Shown here: piece after piece, positions 54,489-62,164 of the stretch
Position numbering within the stretch: position 1 is the first letter of the stretch
Layout of the letters: every line of letters begins with the position of its first letter
Assembly (NCBI RefSeq): GCF_009177095.1
Contig: NZ_AP021861.1
Location: 3,826,501-3,890,500 of the forward strand
Direction: 5' to 3'
Length of the DNA stretch: 64,000 nucleotides
Source: Lacipirellula parvula
GTDB taxonomy: Bacteria > Planctomycetota > Planctomycetia > Pirellulales > Lacipirellulaceae
Position numbers and translations under genes: made by a program
Notes under the pieces: model-generated
Told to the model about the DNA's origin: nothing
What the model saw: the letters and a program-made list of their open reading frames with translations, nothing else
Databases searched by the model: none

Positions 54489-55541
54489 ATGCGATTCATC
54501 AACGACATCTTCACCGCCCCGGTTGGCGAAGTCTGGACGAACGAACGCGTCGCCCAGGCCTACAACCGCGCGATCGACGCTCTTCCGGCCGAGTCGCAGG
54601 AAGAGGTGCGGGCGTTCGTGAAGTTCCAACTCGTCGGCGAGCGCAGCCGCCGCAGCGTCTTGGCCGATCCGCTCGCACTCAGCGACTTCCGCTCGCACGC
54701 CGAAGCCTACGAACGAGGCGCCGACGCGGCGCTCGACCAACTCGCCGCGCAAATCCGCCCCGCCGCCGAGGCCGCCGACGTCCAGTTCGACGCCCTGATC
54801 ACCACCACCTCCACCGGCAACGTCATGCCCGGCCTCAGCTACCGCCTGGCCGAACGCCTCGGCCCAGCCGTCCGCCGCGACAGCATGATGGTCGACCTCG
54901 CCAACGTCGGCTGTACCGGCAGCAGCAAGGCGCTCAATCTGGCCCGCTCGCTCGGCCCCGAGTTCCGCCACATCCTCATCGCCGCCGTCGAGCTACCGAC
55001 AACGCTCATCAACGTCCACACCGCCGATCTCGACACCTGGCAAGGCAACTGCACGTTCGGCGACGGCGCCGCGGCCCTCTGGGTTTCCGACAACGTCGAA
55101 TGCGGCAGCACTGCTCTCTCACTCGAAGAGTTCCAGTACCAGCAGTTCGCCGACACCGGCCTCGACCTCATCCGCTGGGGCTACAGCGACTATTTCGGCT
55201 TCCGCCTCCGCGATCACGCGACGTTCGAAAAAGACGTCAAGCAAACCGTCGCCGAGGCGCTGCTGCAGGCCGAATCCGGCTGGCGCGACGAACCCCGCTG
55301 GGCGATCCATCCCGCCGGCATCGCGTTGTTGATGCGGCTGTCGCGGGAGCTCAAAATGCCGAAGGATTCCATCCAGCCCTCGGTCGCCCACTATCGTGAA
55401 AACTCCAACATGAGCAGCGTCAGCATCCTGTTCGTGTTGAAAGAACTCGCCGCCGCCGCGGAAGTTGGCTCTGCCGTCAACTTGCTCACCATGGGCGCCG
55501 GCTTCAACGTCATTTACGGCAGAGTGCGCCGCGTGCGCTAG
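54489..55541 (+). CDS. Type III polyketide synthase-like enzyme (KAS III/chalcone synthase fold)
   Basis: This 350-residue protein has the size and triad of type III PKS: Cys142 in LANVGCTGSSKALNLARSL, His274 in RWAIHPAGIALLMRL and Asn307 in HYRENSNMSSVSILFVL. Further family signs are TTTSTGNVMPGLSYRLAERL, GNCTFGDGAAALWVSDN and the end TMGAGFNVIYG. KAS III enzymes have related residues, so the two cannot be fully separated by eye; the NMSS motif favours type III PKS. It would extend an acyl starter with malonyl units. It is 8 bases ahead of an acyl carrier protein, which suggests that the starter or product is ACP-bound. Confidence 0.75.
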   Translation: MRFINDIFTAPVGEVWTNERVAQAYNRAIDALPAESQEEVRAFVKFQLVGERSRRSVLADPLALSDFRSHAEAYERGADAALDQLAAQIRPAAEAADVQFDALITTTSTGNVMPGLSYRLAERLGPAVRRDSMMVDLANVGCTGSSKALNLARSLGPEFRHILIAAVELPTTLINVHTADLDTWQGNCTFGDGAAALWVSDNVECGSTALSLEEFQYQQFADTGLDLIRWGYSDYFGFRLRDHATFEKDVKQTVAEALLQAESGWRDEPRWAIHPAGIALLMRLSRELKMPKDSIQPSVAHYRENSNMSSVSILFVLKELAAAAEVGSAVNLLTMGAGFNVIYGRVRRVR

Positions 55542-55549
55542 GAGTCCCC

Positions 55550-55807
55550 GTGGATCGAGACGCCATCCTGGCAACGATGAAAGCGAACTTCACCGCCGCG
55601 GAAGCCCCGGGGACGATCGAAGAATTCGCGAACACGAAGGCCGTCGACCTCTTCCAGGAGAGCATCGACGTCATCAACTTCTTGTTTTACCTCGAAGACG
55701 AGCTCGGCCCGAAAATCGACGCCTCGCAGCTCGGCCCCGCGATGGCGAACATGACGTTCGGCGAGCTGGCCGACGAACTCAACCGCGTTCTCGCACCGCA
55801 AGCGTAA
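55550..55807 (+). CDS. Acyl carrier protein
   Basis: This 85-residue acidic protein has the four-helix ACP pattern and the motif VDLFQESIDVINFLFYLEDE, with Ser38 the expected attachment site of phosphopantetheine. The following LGPKIDASQ and FGELADELNRVLA complete the fold. AGGAG lies about five bases before a GTG start at 55550. It follows the PKS-like gene by eight bases and precedes the acyltransferase-GT fusion by 18, so all three are on one transcript. It is not next to the fatty-acid synthesis genes one would expect of the housekeeping ACP, so it is likely dedicated to this pathway. Confidence 0.8.
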   Translation: MDRDAILATMKANFTAAEAPGTIEEFANTKAVDLFQESIDVINFLFYLEDELGPKIDASQLGPAMANMTFGELADELNRVLAPQA

Positions 55808-55825
55808 GGGCCCCTCGCCCCGCGC

Positions 55826-58321
55826 ATGAACAACGACCACGAATCCGCAGACGACCCAACCGCGAAGGCCACTGCAGTGAACGCGAACGTAGAAACACAC
55901 CCGACGCTGGCCGACAGCGTCCCCGCGCCGCATTCCGCCGCCGATGCCATGTCGCCGCGCAAAGCAGGCTTAGTCGCCCGTTGCCGCAAGAGCGCTGCCA
56001 AAACCCGCGAAGCGCTGCAAACGGTCGGCCTCAGCGCCGCGCTCTGGATGCTCTACGTGCCGCATCATGTGATGCTCCGCGCGCTCGGCCCGCGCTGGGG
56101 CATGCTCTGGGTCCGCTGCGCAGCGAACATCCACTGGCTCCTCACCTTCGTCGGCGCCCAGCGTTCCGCCCGCGAAGCGATCGCGCGGATGCACCCCTTC
56201 TTCAGCGTCAACGTCTCCGTCTCGCAGATTCTGCGCCGCCACCTGCTGCTCAAGCACGAATGCTTCGCCCGCGTCCGCGTCTTCAGCCTCCACGCCGGCG
56301 ACGGTCGCGACGCCGACATGCAGTGGCAATGTAGCCCCGAAAGCGCCGCCGCGCTCCCCGGCGCCGAGCGCGAACGCGGCCTCGTGATCGTCGGCTTCCA
56401 CTTCAATTTCTTCCAAACGTTTGCCGCGGGCCTCGCCAAATTCTTCCCCGGCGAGAATCTCGTCCAGCTTCGCTACCGCACGTCGCGCTGCGTCGAAAGC
56501 GCCACGTCGCCGATCGTCCAACTCGCCCTCAAGAAGGCGATGGAAGCCGACCGCCGCGCCGGCGCCAACGTCTTTTACATCGACGACATCGAGGCGATCA
56601 TCCAGCTCTACCGCTTGCTGCGGCAACGCGGCGTCGTGGCCGTCACCGCCGATGGCGGCGCCGCGGGCGATTTCGTCGACGTTCCCTTCTTCGACGGCAC
56701 GTTCCGCGTCCCCAGCGGTTGGGCCAAGCTTGCCGCCGGCACTAAGTCCGACGTGCTACTCATTTGCGACAAGGAACTCAACGGCAACGCCCGCGAAGGC
56801 CTCTTCTACAACCATGTGAAGTGCGCCGACGCCAGCGACGAAACGGCCTTCAACGCCATCGCCGAGGCGATCCGCGTTCTTGAGTACCGCATCAAAGAAG
56901 AACCATGGGGCTGGCACCCCTGGCAACGGCTTCGCGTCGACGTCGACGAACAGGGCATTCGCCGTTACTCGCTCAAGCAGTATGGGTTCGACGAAGGAAC
57001 CCGCATGCAGAAGAAGGCATCGAGCGATCCCGCCGATCAGCAGCGGATCCGCAAGCTCGACCTCGCCGCGGCGCCGAAGCAAACCGTCGAACGCCACGTC
57101 GCGGTGATCGCCAACTCGCTCCCGCCGTACCGCGTCCAACTCCACGAAAAAATCGTCGCCGCCTACCCGCAGGTCGAGCTCTGGACCGTCACGACCCACA
57201 GCAACGCCTACCGTCGCTGGGGCGGCCTGATGCCCCCCGAGTCGATCCGCGCCGTCGAGTTCGGTCGCGGCGAACCGACGAACGAGCAACCGATGATGCG
57301 GTTCTCGTTCCGCGAATGGCGCAAGGGGGGCCGCATCATCCGCTGGCTGAAGGAACACCGCATCGACACGGTGCTGATCCAGGGCTGCGGCGACATGGGC
57401 CGCCTGCGGATCATCCGTTGGTGCAAGCGCAACAACGTGGAGTGCTTCCTCACCGGCGACTTTAACATCTGCAGCGACAACCACCGCCCACTCAAACGCC
57501 TGCTGAAGCGCGCCGTCTACAGCCGCGCCGTCAACTGGTCGACCGGCCTGATGCCGTGCGGCGAACATGGCCTCGCACTGCTCCACCGCTACGGCGGCGG
57601 GTCGAAGCCGTCGCACATGTGGCCGTTCATCCCCGACGTGACGCTGTTTCAGAATCCGTCCGCTGAGCGAATCGACGCTATCCGCGAAAGATTCAATCTC
57701 CCCGCCGAGCGCCGCCGCATCATCTTCTCGGCTCGGATGATGAACGCCAAACGCCCCGACCTCGCCGTCCGCGCATTCCTGGCGGTCGCCGCCCTCCGCC
57801 CCGACTGGGACATGATCATGGTCGGCGACGGCCCGCTCCGCGCCGAGGTCGAGCAACTGGTTCCCGAGCACCTCCGCGCCCGCCTCATTTGGACCGGCTT
57901 CGTCAACGACATGCAAGACCTTGCGGCGCTCTACGCCTGCAGCGACTTGATGCTGCTCCCCAGCGGCCACGAACCGTGGGGCGTCGTCGTCGTCGAAGCC
58001 GCCGCCGCTGGCCTCGCGATCGTCGCCTCCGACGTCGTCGGCGCCGCGCCGGAACTCGTCCGCAGCGAACTCAACGGCGAGCTGTTCCCGACAGGGAATC
58101 TCGGCGCACTCAAGCAGGCGCTGCTCAAAGCGACCGAACCGCAGCGCATCGACGCGCTGAAGGCCGGCTCGCAGCAGGTCTTCCAAGAATGGTTCGCCGC
58201 CTGCGACCCCGTAGCCAATTTTGGCCAAGCGCTCGGCGTCGCCGCCTCGACGGCAATCGCCCCCATTGCAGTCAACTCGCTGCGCCGCATCGAGGCGCCC
58301 ATGACCATTCCGACCACTTAG
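55826..58321 (+). CDS. LpxL-like acyltransferase fused to GT4 glycosyltransferase
   Basis: The N-terminal ~400 residues match the LpxL/HtrB lipid A acyltransferase family: IVGFHFNFFQTFAAGLAKFF (His192), VVAVTADGGAAGDFVDVPFF, FRVPSGWAKLAAGTKSDVLL and the terminal PWGWHPWQRL at about 360-369. The usual H-x4-D/E is H-x4-Q here (Gln197). Residues ~420-831 form a GT4 glycosyltransferase: HVAVIANSLPPYRVQLHEKI, FSARMMNAKRPDLAVRAFLA, and PSGHEPWGVVVVEAAAAGLA with the E-x7-E motif. LpxL-like enzymes take acyl groups from ACP, so the adjacent ACP fits. The protein could join acylation and glycosylation of one membrane substrate. I know of no described fusion of this type. Confidence 0.75.
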   Translation: MNNDHESADDPTAKATAVNANVETHPTLADSVPAPHSAADAMSPRKAGLVARCRKSAAKTREALQTVGLSAALWMLYVPHHVMLRALGPRWGMLWVRCAANIHWLLTFVGAQRSAREAIARMHPFFSVNVSVSQILRRHLLLKHECFARVRVFSLHAGDGRDADMQWQCSPESAAALPGAERERGLVIVGFHFNFFQTFAAGLAKFFPGENLVQLRYRTSRCVESATSPIVQLALKKAMEADRRAGANVFYIDDIEAIIQLYRLLRQRGVVAVTADGGAAGDFVDVPFFDGTFRVPSGWAKLAAGTKSDVLLICDKELNGNAREGLFYNHVKCADASDETAFNAIAEAIRVLEYRIKEEPWGWHPWQRLRVDVDEQGIRRYSLKQYGFDEGTRMQKKASSDPADQQRIRKLDLAAAPKQTVERHVAVIANSLPPYRVQLHEKIVAAYPQVELWTVTTHSNAYRRWGGLMPPESIRAVEFGRGEPTNEQPMMRFSFREWRKGGRIIRWLKEHRIDTVLIQGCGDMGRLRIIRWCKRNNVECFLTGDFNICSDNHRPLKRLLKRAVYSRAVNWSTGLMPCGEHGLALLHRYGGGSKPSHMWPFIPDVTLFQNPSAERIDAIRERFNLPAERRRIIFSARMMNAKRPDLAVRAFLAVAALRPDWDMIMVGDGPLRAEVEQLVPEHLRARLIWTGFVNDMQDLAALYACSDLMLLPSGHEPWGVVVVEAAAAGLAIVASDVVGAAPELVRSELNGELFPTGNLGALKQALLKATEPQRIDALKAGSQQVFQEWFAACDPVANFGQALGVAASTAIAPIAVNSLRRIEAPMTIPTT

Positions 58322-58546
58322 CGCACTTTCCATCCGGATATCACTCTGGCCCTCCCCCAACGCTAGCATCCGCCATGTCGATTGCATCGACTTTGCCGGC
58401 CATGCCGCCCGCACTGGCGCCCCTGTAGCAGTCGTGACGAATATTCCGTTACGCAACGAGTCGTCGTTGCTCCGACGCTTCCGCGTCCCCGCTTCGACGC
58501 CCACGCGTTCCCGCCGAATACTCGCCCGCCACAGGTCAGCCCGACG

Positions 58547-60169
58547 ATGCTCCCAGTCCGCCAAGCCACGGTCGTCGCGCTAATTCTCTCGCTCGGCGTC
58601 GGCTGCACCCGCCCGCGCGAATACATCCAAAACGGCTTCAAAGTCGGCCCGAACTACGCCCGCCCCGCCGCCGCGATTGCGCCGCAGTGGATCGACGCCG
58701 ACGACCGCCGCGTTCGCAGCGAGCAAGACGACCTCGCCGGTTGGTGGACCATCTTCAACGATCCGACGCTCAACGAGCTCATCCAGAACGCGAACAACCA
58801 GAACCTCACCCTCCGCGAAGCCGGCTTCCGCATTCTCGCCGCGCGGGCGCAGTTCGGCTTCGCCGTCGGCAACATGTTTCCGCAATTCCAAGCGGCCGAA
58901 GGGGGCTACCGACGCTTCGGCGTCAACGACAACTTCTTCGACCAGTGGAGTTCCGGCTTCAGCCTCGCGTGGGAACTCGACTTCTGGGGCCGCTTTCGTC
59001 GCGCGGTGCTCTCCGCCGAGGCGACGCTCGATGCGACGATCGAAGATTACGACGCGGTGCTCGTGACGCTGCTCGGCGACGTCGCGACGAACTACGTCAA
59101 CTACCGCACCTCGCAAGAGCGGATCCGCCTGCTCAGCCGCGTCGCCCGGGTGCAGGAAGACGTGCTCACGTTCATTAATCGAAAGCTAGCGGAAGGCGCC
59201 ATCAACGATCTCGATCGCGCCCAAGCGAGCAGCGACCTCCGCCAAAGCCGCGCTCAAATCTTCGAACTCCAAACGCAGCAGCGCCAAGCGCAAAACAACC
59301 TCTGCGTGCTGATGGGCATGCCGGTGGAAAACCTCGCCCGTCTGCTCGATCGCAATCCCGACACGAACATCCCCGTCACGCCCGACTACCTCGTCGTCGG
59401 CATCCCGGCAGACTTGCTTCGCCGCCGCCCCGACGTTCGCCGCGCTGAACGGACCGCCGCCGCGCAGGCTGAACTCATCGGCATCGCCGCCGCCGACTTC
59501 TACCCGGCCTTGTCGCTCACCGGCACGCTCGGCTGGCAAGCCGCGAATCTCTCCGACCTGTTCAAAAGTTCGTCGCTCAACAGCAGCGTCGGGCCAGTGT
59601 TCCAGTGGAACATCCTCAACTACGGCCGCATCCGCAACAACGTCCGCTTCCAAGAAGCCCAGTTCCAGGCTCTGGTCGCGGCGTACCAAAACACGGTGCT
59701 CGGCGCCGACTTGGAAGTTGAAAACGGCATCGTGTCGTTCCTCAACTCGCAAGGCCGCGCTACCAACCTGCAAATGAGCGTTCAGGATTCGACGCTCGCA
59801 TTCGAAGTCGTCATCGCGCAGTACGAAGCGGGACTCGTCGATTTCAATCGATACGCAGTCATCCAGAAGACGCTCATTCAGCAGCTCGATCTCTGGGCCC
59901 AATCGCGCGGCCAGATCGCCCTCAGCTTGGTCGACGTCTACCGCGCCCTTGGCGGCGGCTGGCAGATTCGCCTAGCCCCGGTTCCGGATAAGCAAGGCAT
60001 CCTCTCGCCCGAACCGCTGCCGCCAGCCGCCGATACCGGCCCGGCTGCCGCTGACGAGGATCTTGCCGAAGTCGAAGCGGACGCCAATGCGGAGGTCGAC
60101 GCCGCGGCCGACGGAGCTGCCGCCCCTGCCATCGACTCGCCGCTTCCGCTGCCGCCGACGATTGAATAA
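58547..60169 (+). CDS. Outer-membrane efflux lipoprotein, NodT/OprM family
   Basis: The 540-residue protein has a lipobox LSLGVGCTRP (Cys20) and two repeats of the TolC-like barrel/coiled-coil pattern: LAGWWTIFNDPTLNELIQNA, WELDFWGRFRRAVLSAEATL, then DLLRRRPDVRRAERTAAAQA and FQWNILNYGRIRNNVRFQEA. It forms the outer-membrane channel of a tripartite pump. An acidic Ala/Asp/Glu tail (about 500-540) is unusual. The longer frame to 58382 is rejected as it starts outside a natural signal peptide. It precedes MarR and MacA/B-like genes and follows the glycan-lipid cluster by 225 bases. Confidence 0.85.
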   Translation: MLPVRQATVVALILSLGVGCTRPREYIQNGFKVGPNYARPAAAIAPQWIDADDRRVRSEQDDLAGWWTIFNDPTLNELIQNANNQNLTLREAGFRILAARAQFGFAVGNMFPQFQAAEGGYRRFGVNDNFFDQWSSGFSLAWELDFWGRFRRAVLSAEATLDATIEDYDAVLVTLLGDVATNYVNYRTSQERIRLLSRVARVQEDVLTFINRKLAEGAINDLDRAQASSDLRQSRAQIFELQTQQRQAQNNLCVLMGMPVENLARLLDRNPDTNIPVTPDYLVVGIPADLLRRRPDVRRAERTAAAQAELIGIAAADFYPALSLTGTLGWQAANLSDLFKSSSLNSSVGPVFQWNILNYGRIRNNVRFQEAQFQALVAAYQNTVLGADLEVENGIVSFLNSQGRATNLQMSVQDSTLAFEVVIAQYEAGLVDFNRYAVIQKTLIQQLDLWAQSRGQIALSLVDVYRALGGGWQIRLAPVPDKQGILSPEPLPPAADTGPAAADEDLAEVEADANAEVDAAADGAAAPAIDSPLPLPPTIE

Positions 60170-60222
60170 GCCGCGTTTGCCCGCAATCGCGAGCTGCCAG
60201 CATGCCCCTCGTCTGGCAATAG

Positions 60223-60253
60223 TTCATGCCCATGAATAATATAGGGGCATGAA
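60223..60253. promoter_or_regulatory. Probable MarR operator
   Basis: TTCATG-CC-CATGAA (60223-60236) is a perfect inverted repeat. A longer one is made by TTCATGCCC (60223-60231) and GGGCATGAA (60245-60253), the latter overlapping the marR-type start codon. Another CATGCCCC lies at 60201-60208. This fits autorepression by a dimeric MarR protein. Confidence 0.65.
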
Positions 60254-60746
60254 ACACACCACTGCCGTCGCTGCGCGTCCGCCAGCCCGACGCGTCCCCG
60301 CCGCCAAGCCCCGCGGCGCCGCCAGTTCCCCCGAGGTCAGCGAGGCCGACGCCCTGCTGATGTCGGTCGTCCGCGACCTCCTCTACGTCGAGGATCGCAC
60401 CAGCGACCTGCCGCTGCGGCAGCTGCACGTCTGCACGACGCTCTACGCCGGCCCGCTGTCGATGTCGCAGCTCAGCCGTAAGCTCGGCGTTTCGCTCAGT
60501 GCGATGACGCAAATCGCCGACCGGCTCGAAGCCGCCGGTCTGGTCGCCCGCCAAGCCAGCGAGCCCGATCGCCGCGTCCGGTGTTTAGTCCTTACCCCGC
60601 GCGGCCGCCGTGCGTTGCAAACCCGCGAAAAGGTTCGGCACGAACGCCTCGCCGCCGCCTTCGCGACGCTCGACGCCACCGCCCGCAAGCAGTTGCTCGC
60701 CGGCCTCCGGCTATTCCAGCAAGCTTGCACCGCGATCGCCGAATAA
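60249..60746 (+). CDS. MarR family transcriptional regulator
   Basis: The 165-residue protein has a basic Ala-rich N-terminal tail (1-~28) and a MarR-type winged helix: LRQLHVCTTLYAGPLSMSQL, SRKLGVSLSAMTQIADRLEA and the wing RQASEPDRRVRCLVLTPRGR. Dimerisation helices follow. It probably represses itself and the adjacent efflux genes, and releases DNA on binding a ligand or by oxidation (one Cys, Cys62, in the DNA-binding domain). It is placed between the outer-membrane protein and the MacA-like gene. The palindrome at 60223-60253 overlaps its start. Confidence 0.85.
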   Translation: MKHTTAVAARPPARRVPAAKPRGAASSPEVSEADALLMSVVRDLLYVEDRTSDLPLRQLHVCTTLYAGPLSMSQLSRKLGVSLSAMTQIADRLEAAGLVARQASEPDRRVRCLVLTPRGRRALQTREKVRHERLAAAFATLDATARKQLLAGLRLFQQACTAIAE

Positions 60747-60815
60747 GCGACTCGACGTAGCTCCCGCCGACCACCAGATTCGCCGCGATCGACATCGAAG
60801 CGATTGGAATCATCA

Positions 60816-62144
60816 ATGAAAACCATCTTCTCCATCACGCTCCTGCTGGTGCTCACCGCCGTCGGCGTGAAGTTGTACGGCAACTACCAAACTGGCAGCG
60901 AGCGCGTCGCCTTCCGTACCGGCGCCGTCGAGCAGGGCGACCTCGTGCTCACGGTCGAGGCGACCGGCACGCTTGAACCGGAGGAAGTGATCGACGTCGG
61001 CGCGCAGGTCGTCGGCCGTATCAAGGAGTTCGGCCTAGATCCGCGCGGTGAAACCGATCCGCAGTTCGCCGGCAAGCCGGTCGACTACCGCTCCGAGGTC
61101 AAACAGGGGACGATCCTCGCCGTCATCGACGACGCCGTCTACCGCGCTCAACGCAACCAGGCCAAGGCCGCTCACGCCCGCGCGATTGCAGACCTCGTGC
61201 AGTTGAAGGCGCGGCTCGTCCAGACGGACGCCGAATGGCAGCGGGCTCAGCGGCTGCGCAATCTGTCGGTGAAAAGCATTTCGGCGACCGGTAAAGACGA
61301 AGGGGTTCAGATCCGCGGCATCTCCGACGCCGACTTCGTGCTCGCCAAATCGAACTACGAAGTCGCGAAGGCGAACATCGACGTGGGCGAAGCGGCGATC
61401 GCCCAACAAGCCTCTGCACTGGAACTTGCCGAAACGAACCTTGGCTACACGGTGATCAAGTCGCCGGTCGACGGCACGATTCTCGACCGTCGCGTCAACA
61501 TCGGCCAAACAGTCGTCGCCAGCTTCAACGCCCCCAGCTTGTTCCTCATCGCGCAAGACCTCCGCCGCATGCAGGTATGGGCGTCGGTCAACGAAGCCGA
61601 CATCGGCGGTCTGAAGGAAGGGACGCCAGTCAGCTTCACCGTCGACGCGCTCCCCGACGAAGTCTTCCGCGGCAAAGTGACTCAGGTCCGGCTTAACGCG
61701 AAGATGACGCAGAACGTCGTCGTTTACACCGTCGTCATCACTACCGACAATTCCGATCTCAAGCTGCTTCCGTACCTCACCGCCAACGTCACCTTCGAGG
61801 TCAACCGCCGCGAAGGCGTGCTCACCGTCCCGAACGCCGCGCTCCGTTACACGCCGCGGCCCGAGTTGATCGTCAGCCTACCCGCTGAGGCTGCATCGCC
61901 CGCGTCGTCGACCGCTAAGTCGAAGAAAACCGACAACCGCGAAACGATCTGGATCCGGCAAGGGCAGGGGATCGCACCAATTGAAGTCGCCATCGGCGCG
62001 AGCGATCGCTCCCGCACCGAAGTCATCAGCGACCAACTCAAACCCGGCATGGAAGTCGTCCTCGGCGAACAGCAAGCCGGCGCCGCCGAGCAAGTGAACA
62101 ATCCGTTCGCTCCAAAGATGCCTCGTTCCAGACCGCGCAGCTAA
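60816..62144 (+). CDS. MacA-like membrane-fusion protein
   Basis: The 442-residue protein starts [20 protein letters not shown], a membrane anchor, then [20 protein letters not shown] with a long insert before the helical hairpin (about 95-190; [20 protein letters not shown] ... [20 protein letters not shown]). [20 protein letters not shown] and a barrel domain ([20 protein letters not shown]) follow. It connects a MacB-type ABC transporter to an outer-membrane channel. The ATG at 60816 is used; a TTG at 60804 is a weaker alternative. [15 protein letters not shown] linker lies near the C-terminus. The next gene encodes the ABC transporter. Confidence 0.85.
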   Translation: MKTIFSITLLLVLTAVGVKLYGNYQTGSERVAFRTGAVEQGDLVLTVEATGTLEPEEVIDVGAQVVGRIKEFGLDPRGETDPQFAGKPVDYRSEVKQGTILAVIDDAVYRAQRNQAKAAHARAIADLVQLKARLVQTDAEWQRAQRLRNLSVKSISATGKDEGVQIRGISDADFVLAKSNYEVAKANIDVGEAAIAQQASALELAETNLGYTVIKSPVDGTILDRRVNIGQTVVASFNAPSLFLIAQDLRRMQVWASVNEADIGGLKEGTPVSFTVDALPDEVFRGKVTQVRLNAKMTQNVVVYTVVITTDNSDLKLLPYLTANVTFEVNRREGVLTVPNAALRYTPRPELIVSLPAEAASPASSTAKSKKTDNRETIWIRQGQGIAPIEVAIGASDRSRTEVISDQLKPGMEVVLGEQQAGAAEQVNNPFAPKMPRSRPRS

Positions 62145-62164
62145 CGCCGAGCCGGAGATTCTGC

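Noticed and set aside
56756-58564. 602-codon minus-strand frame opposite the acyltransferase-GT fusion
   Set aside because: Antisense shadow; the plus-strand frame has two recognised domains.
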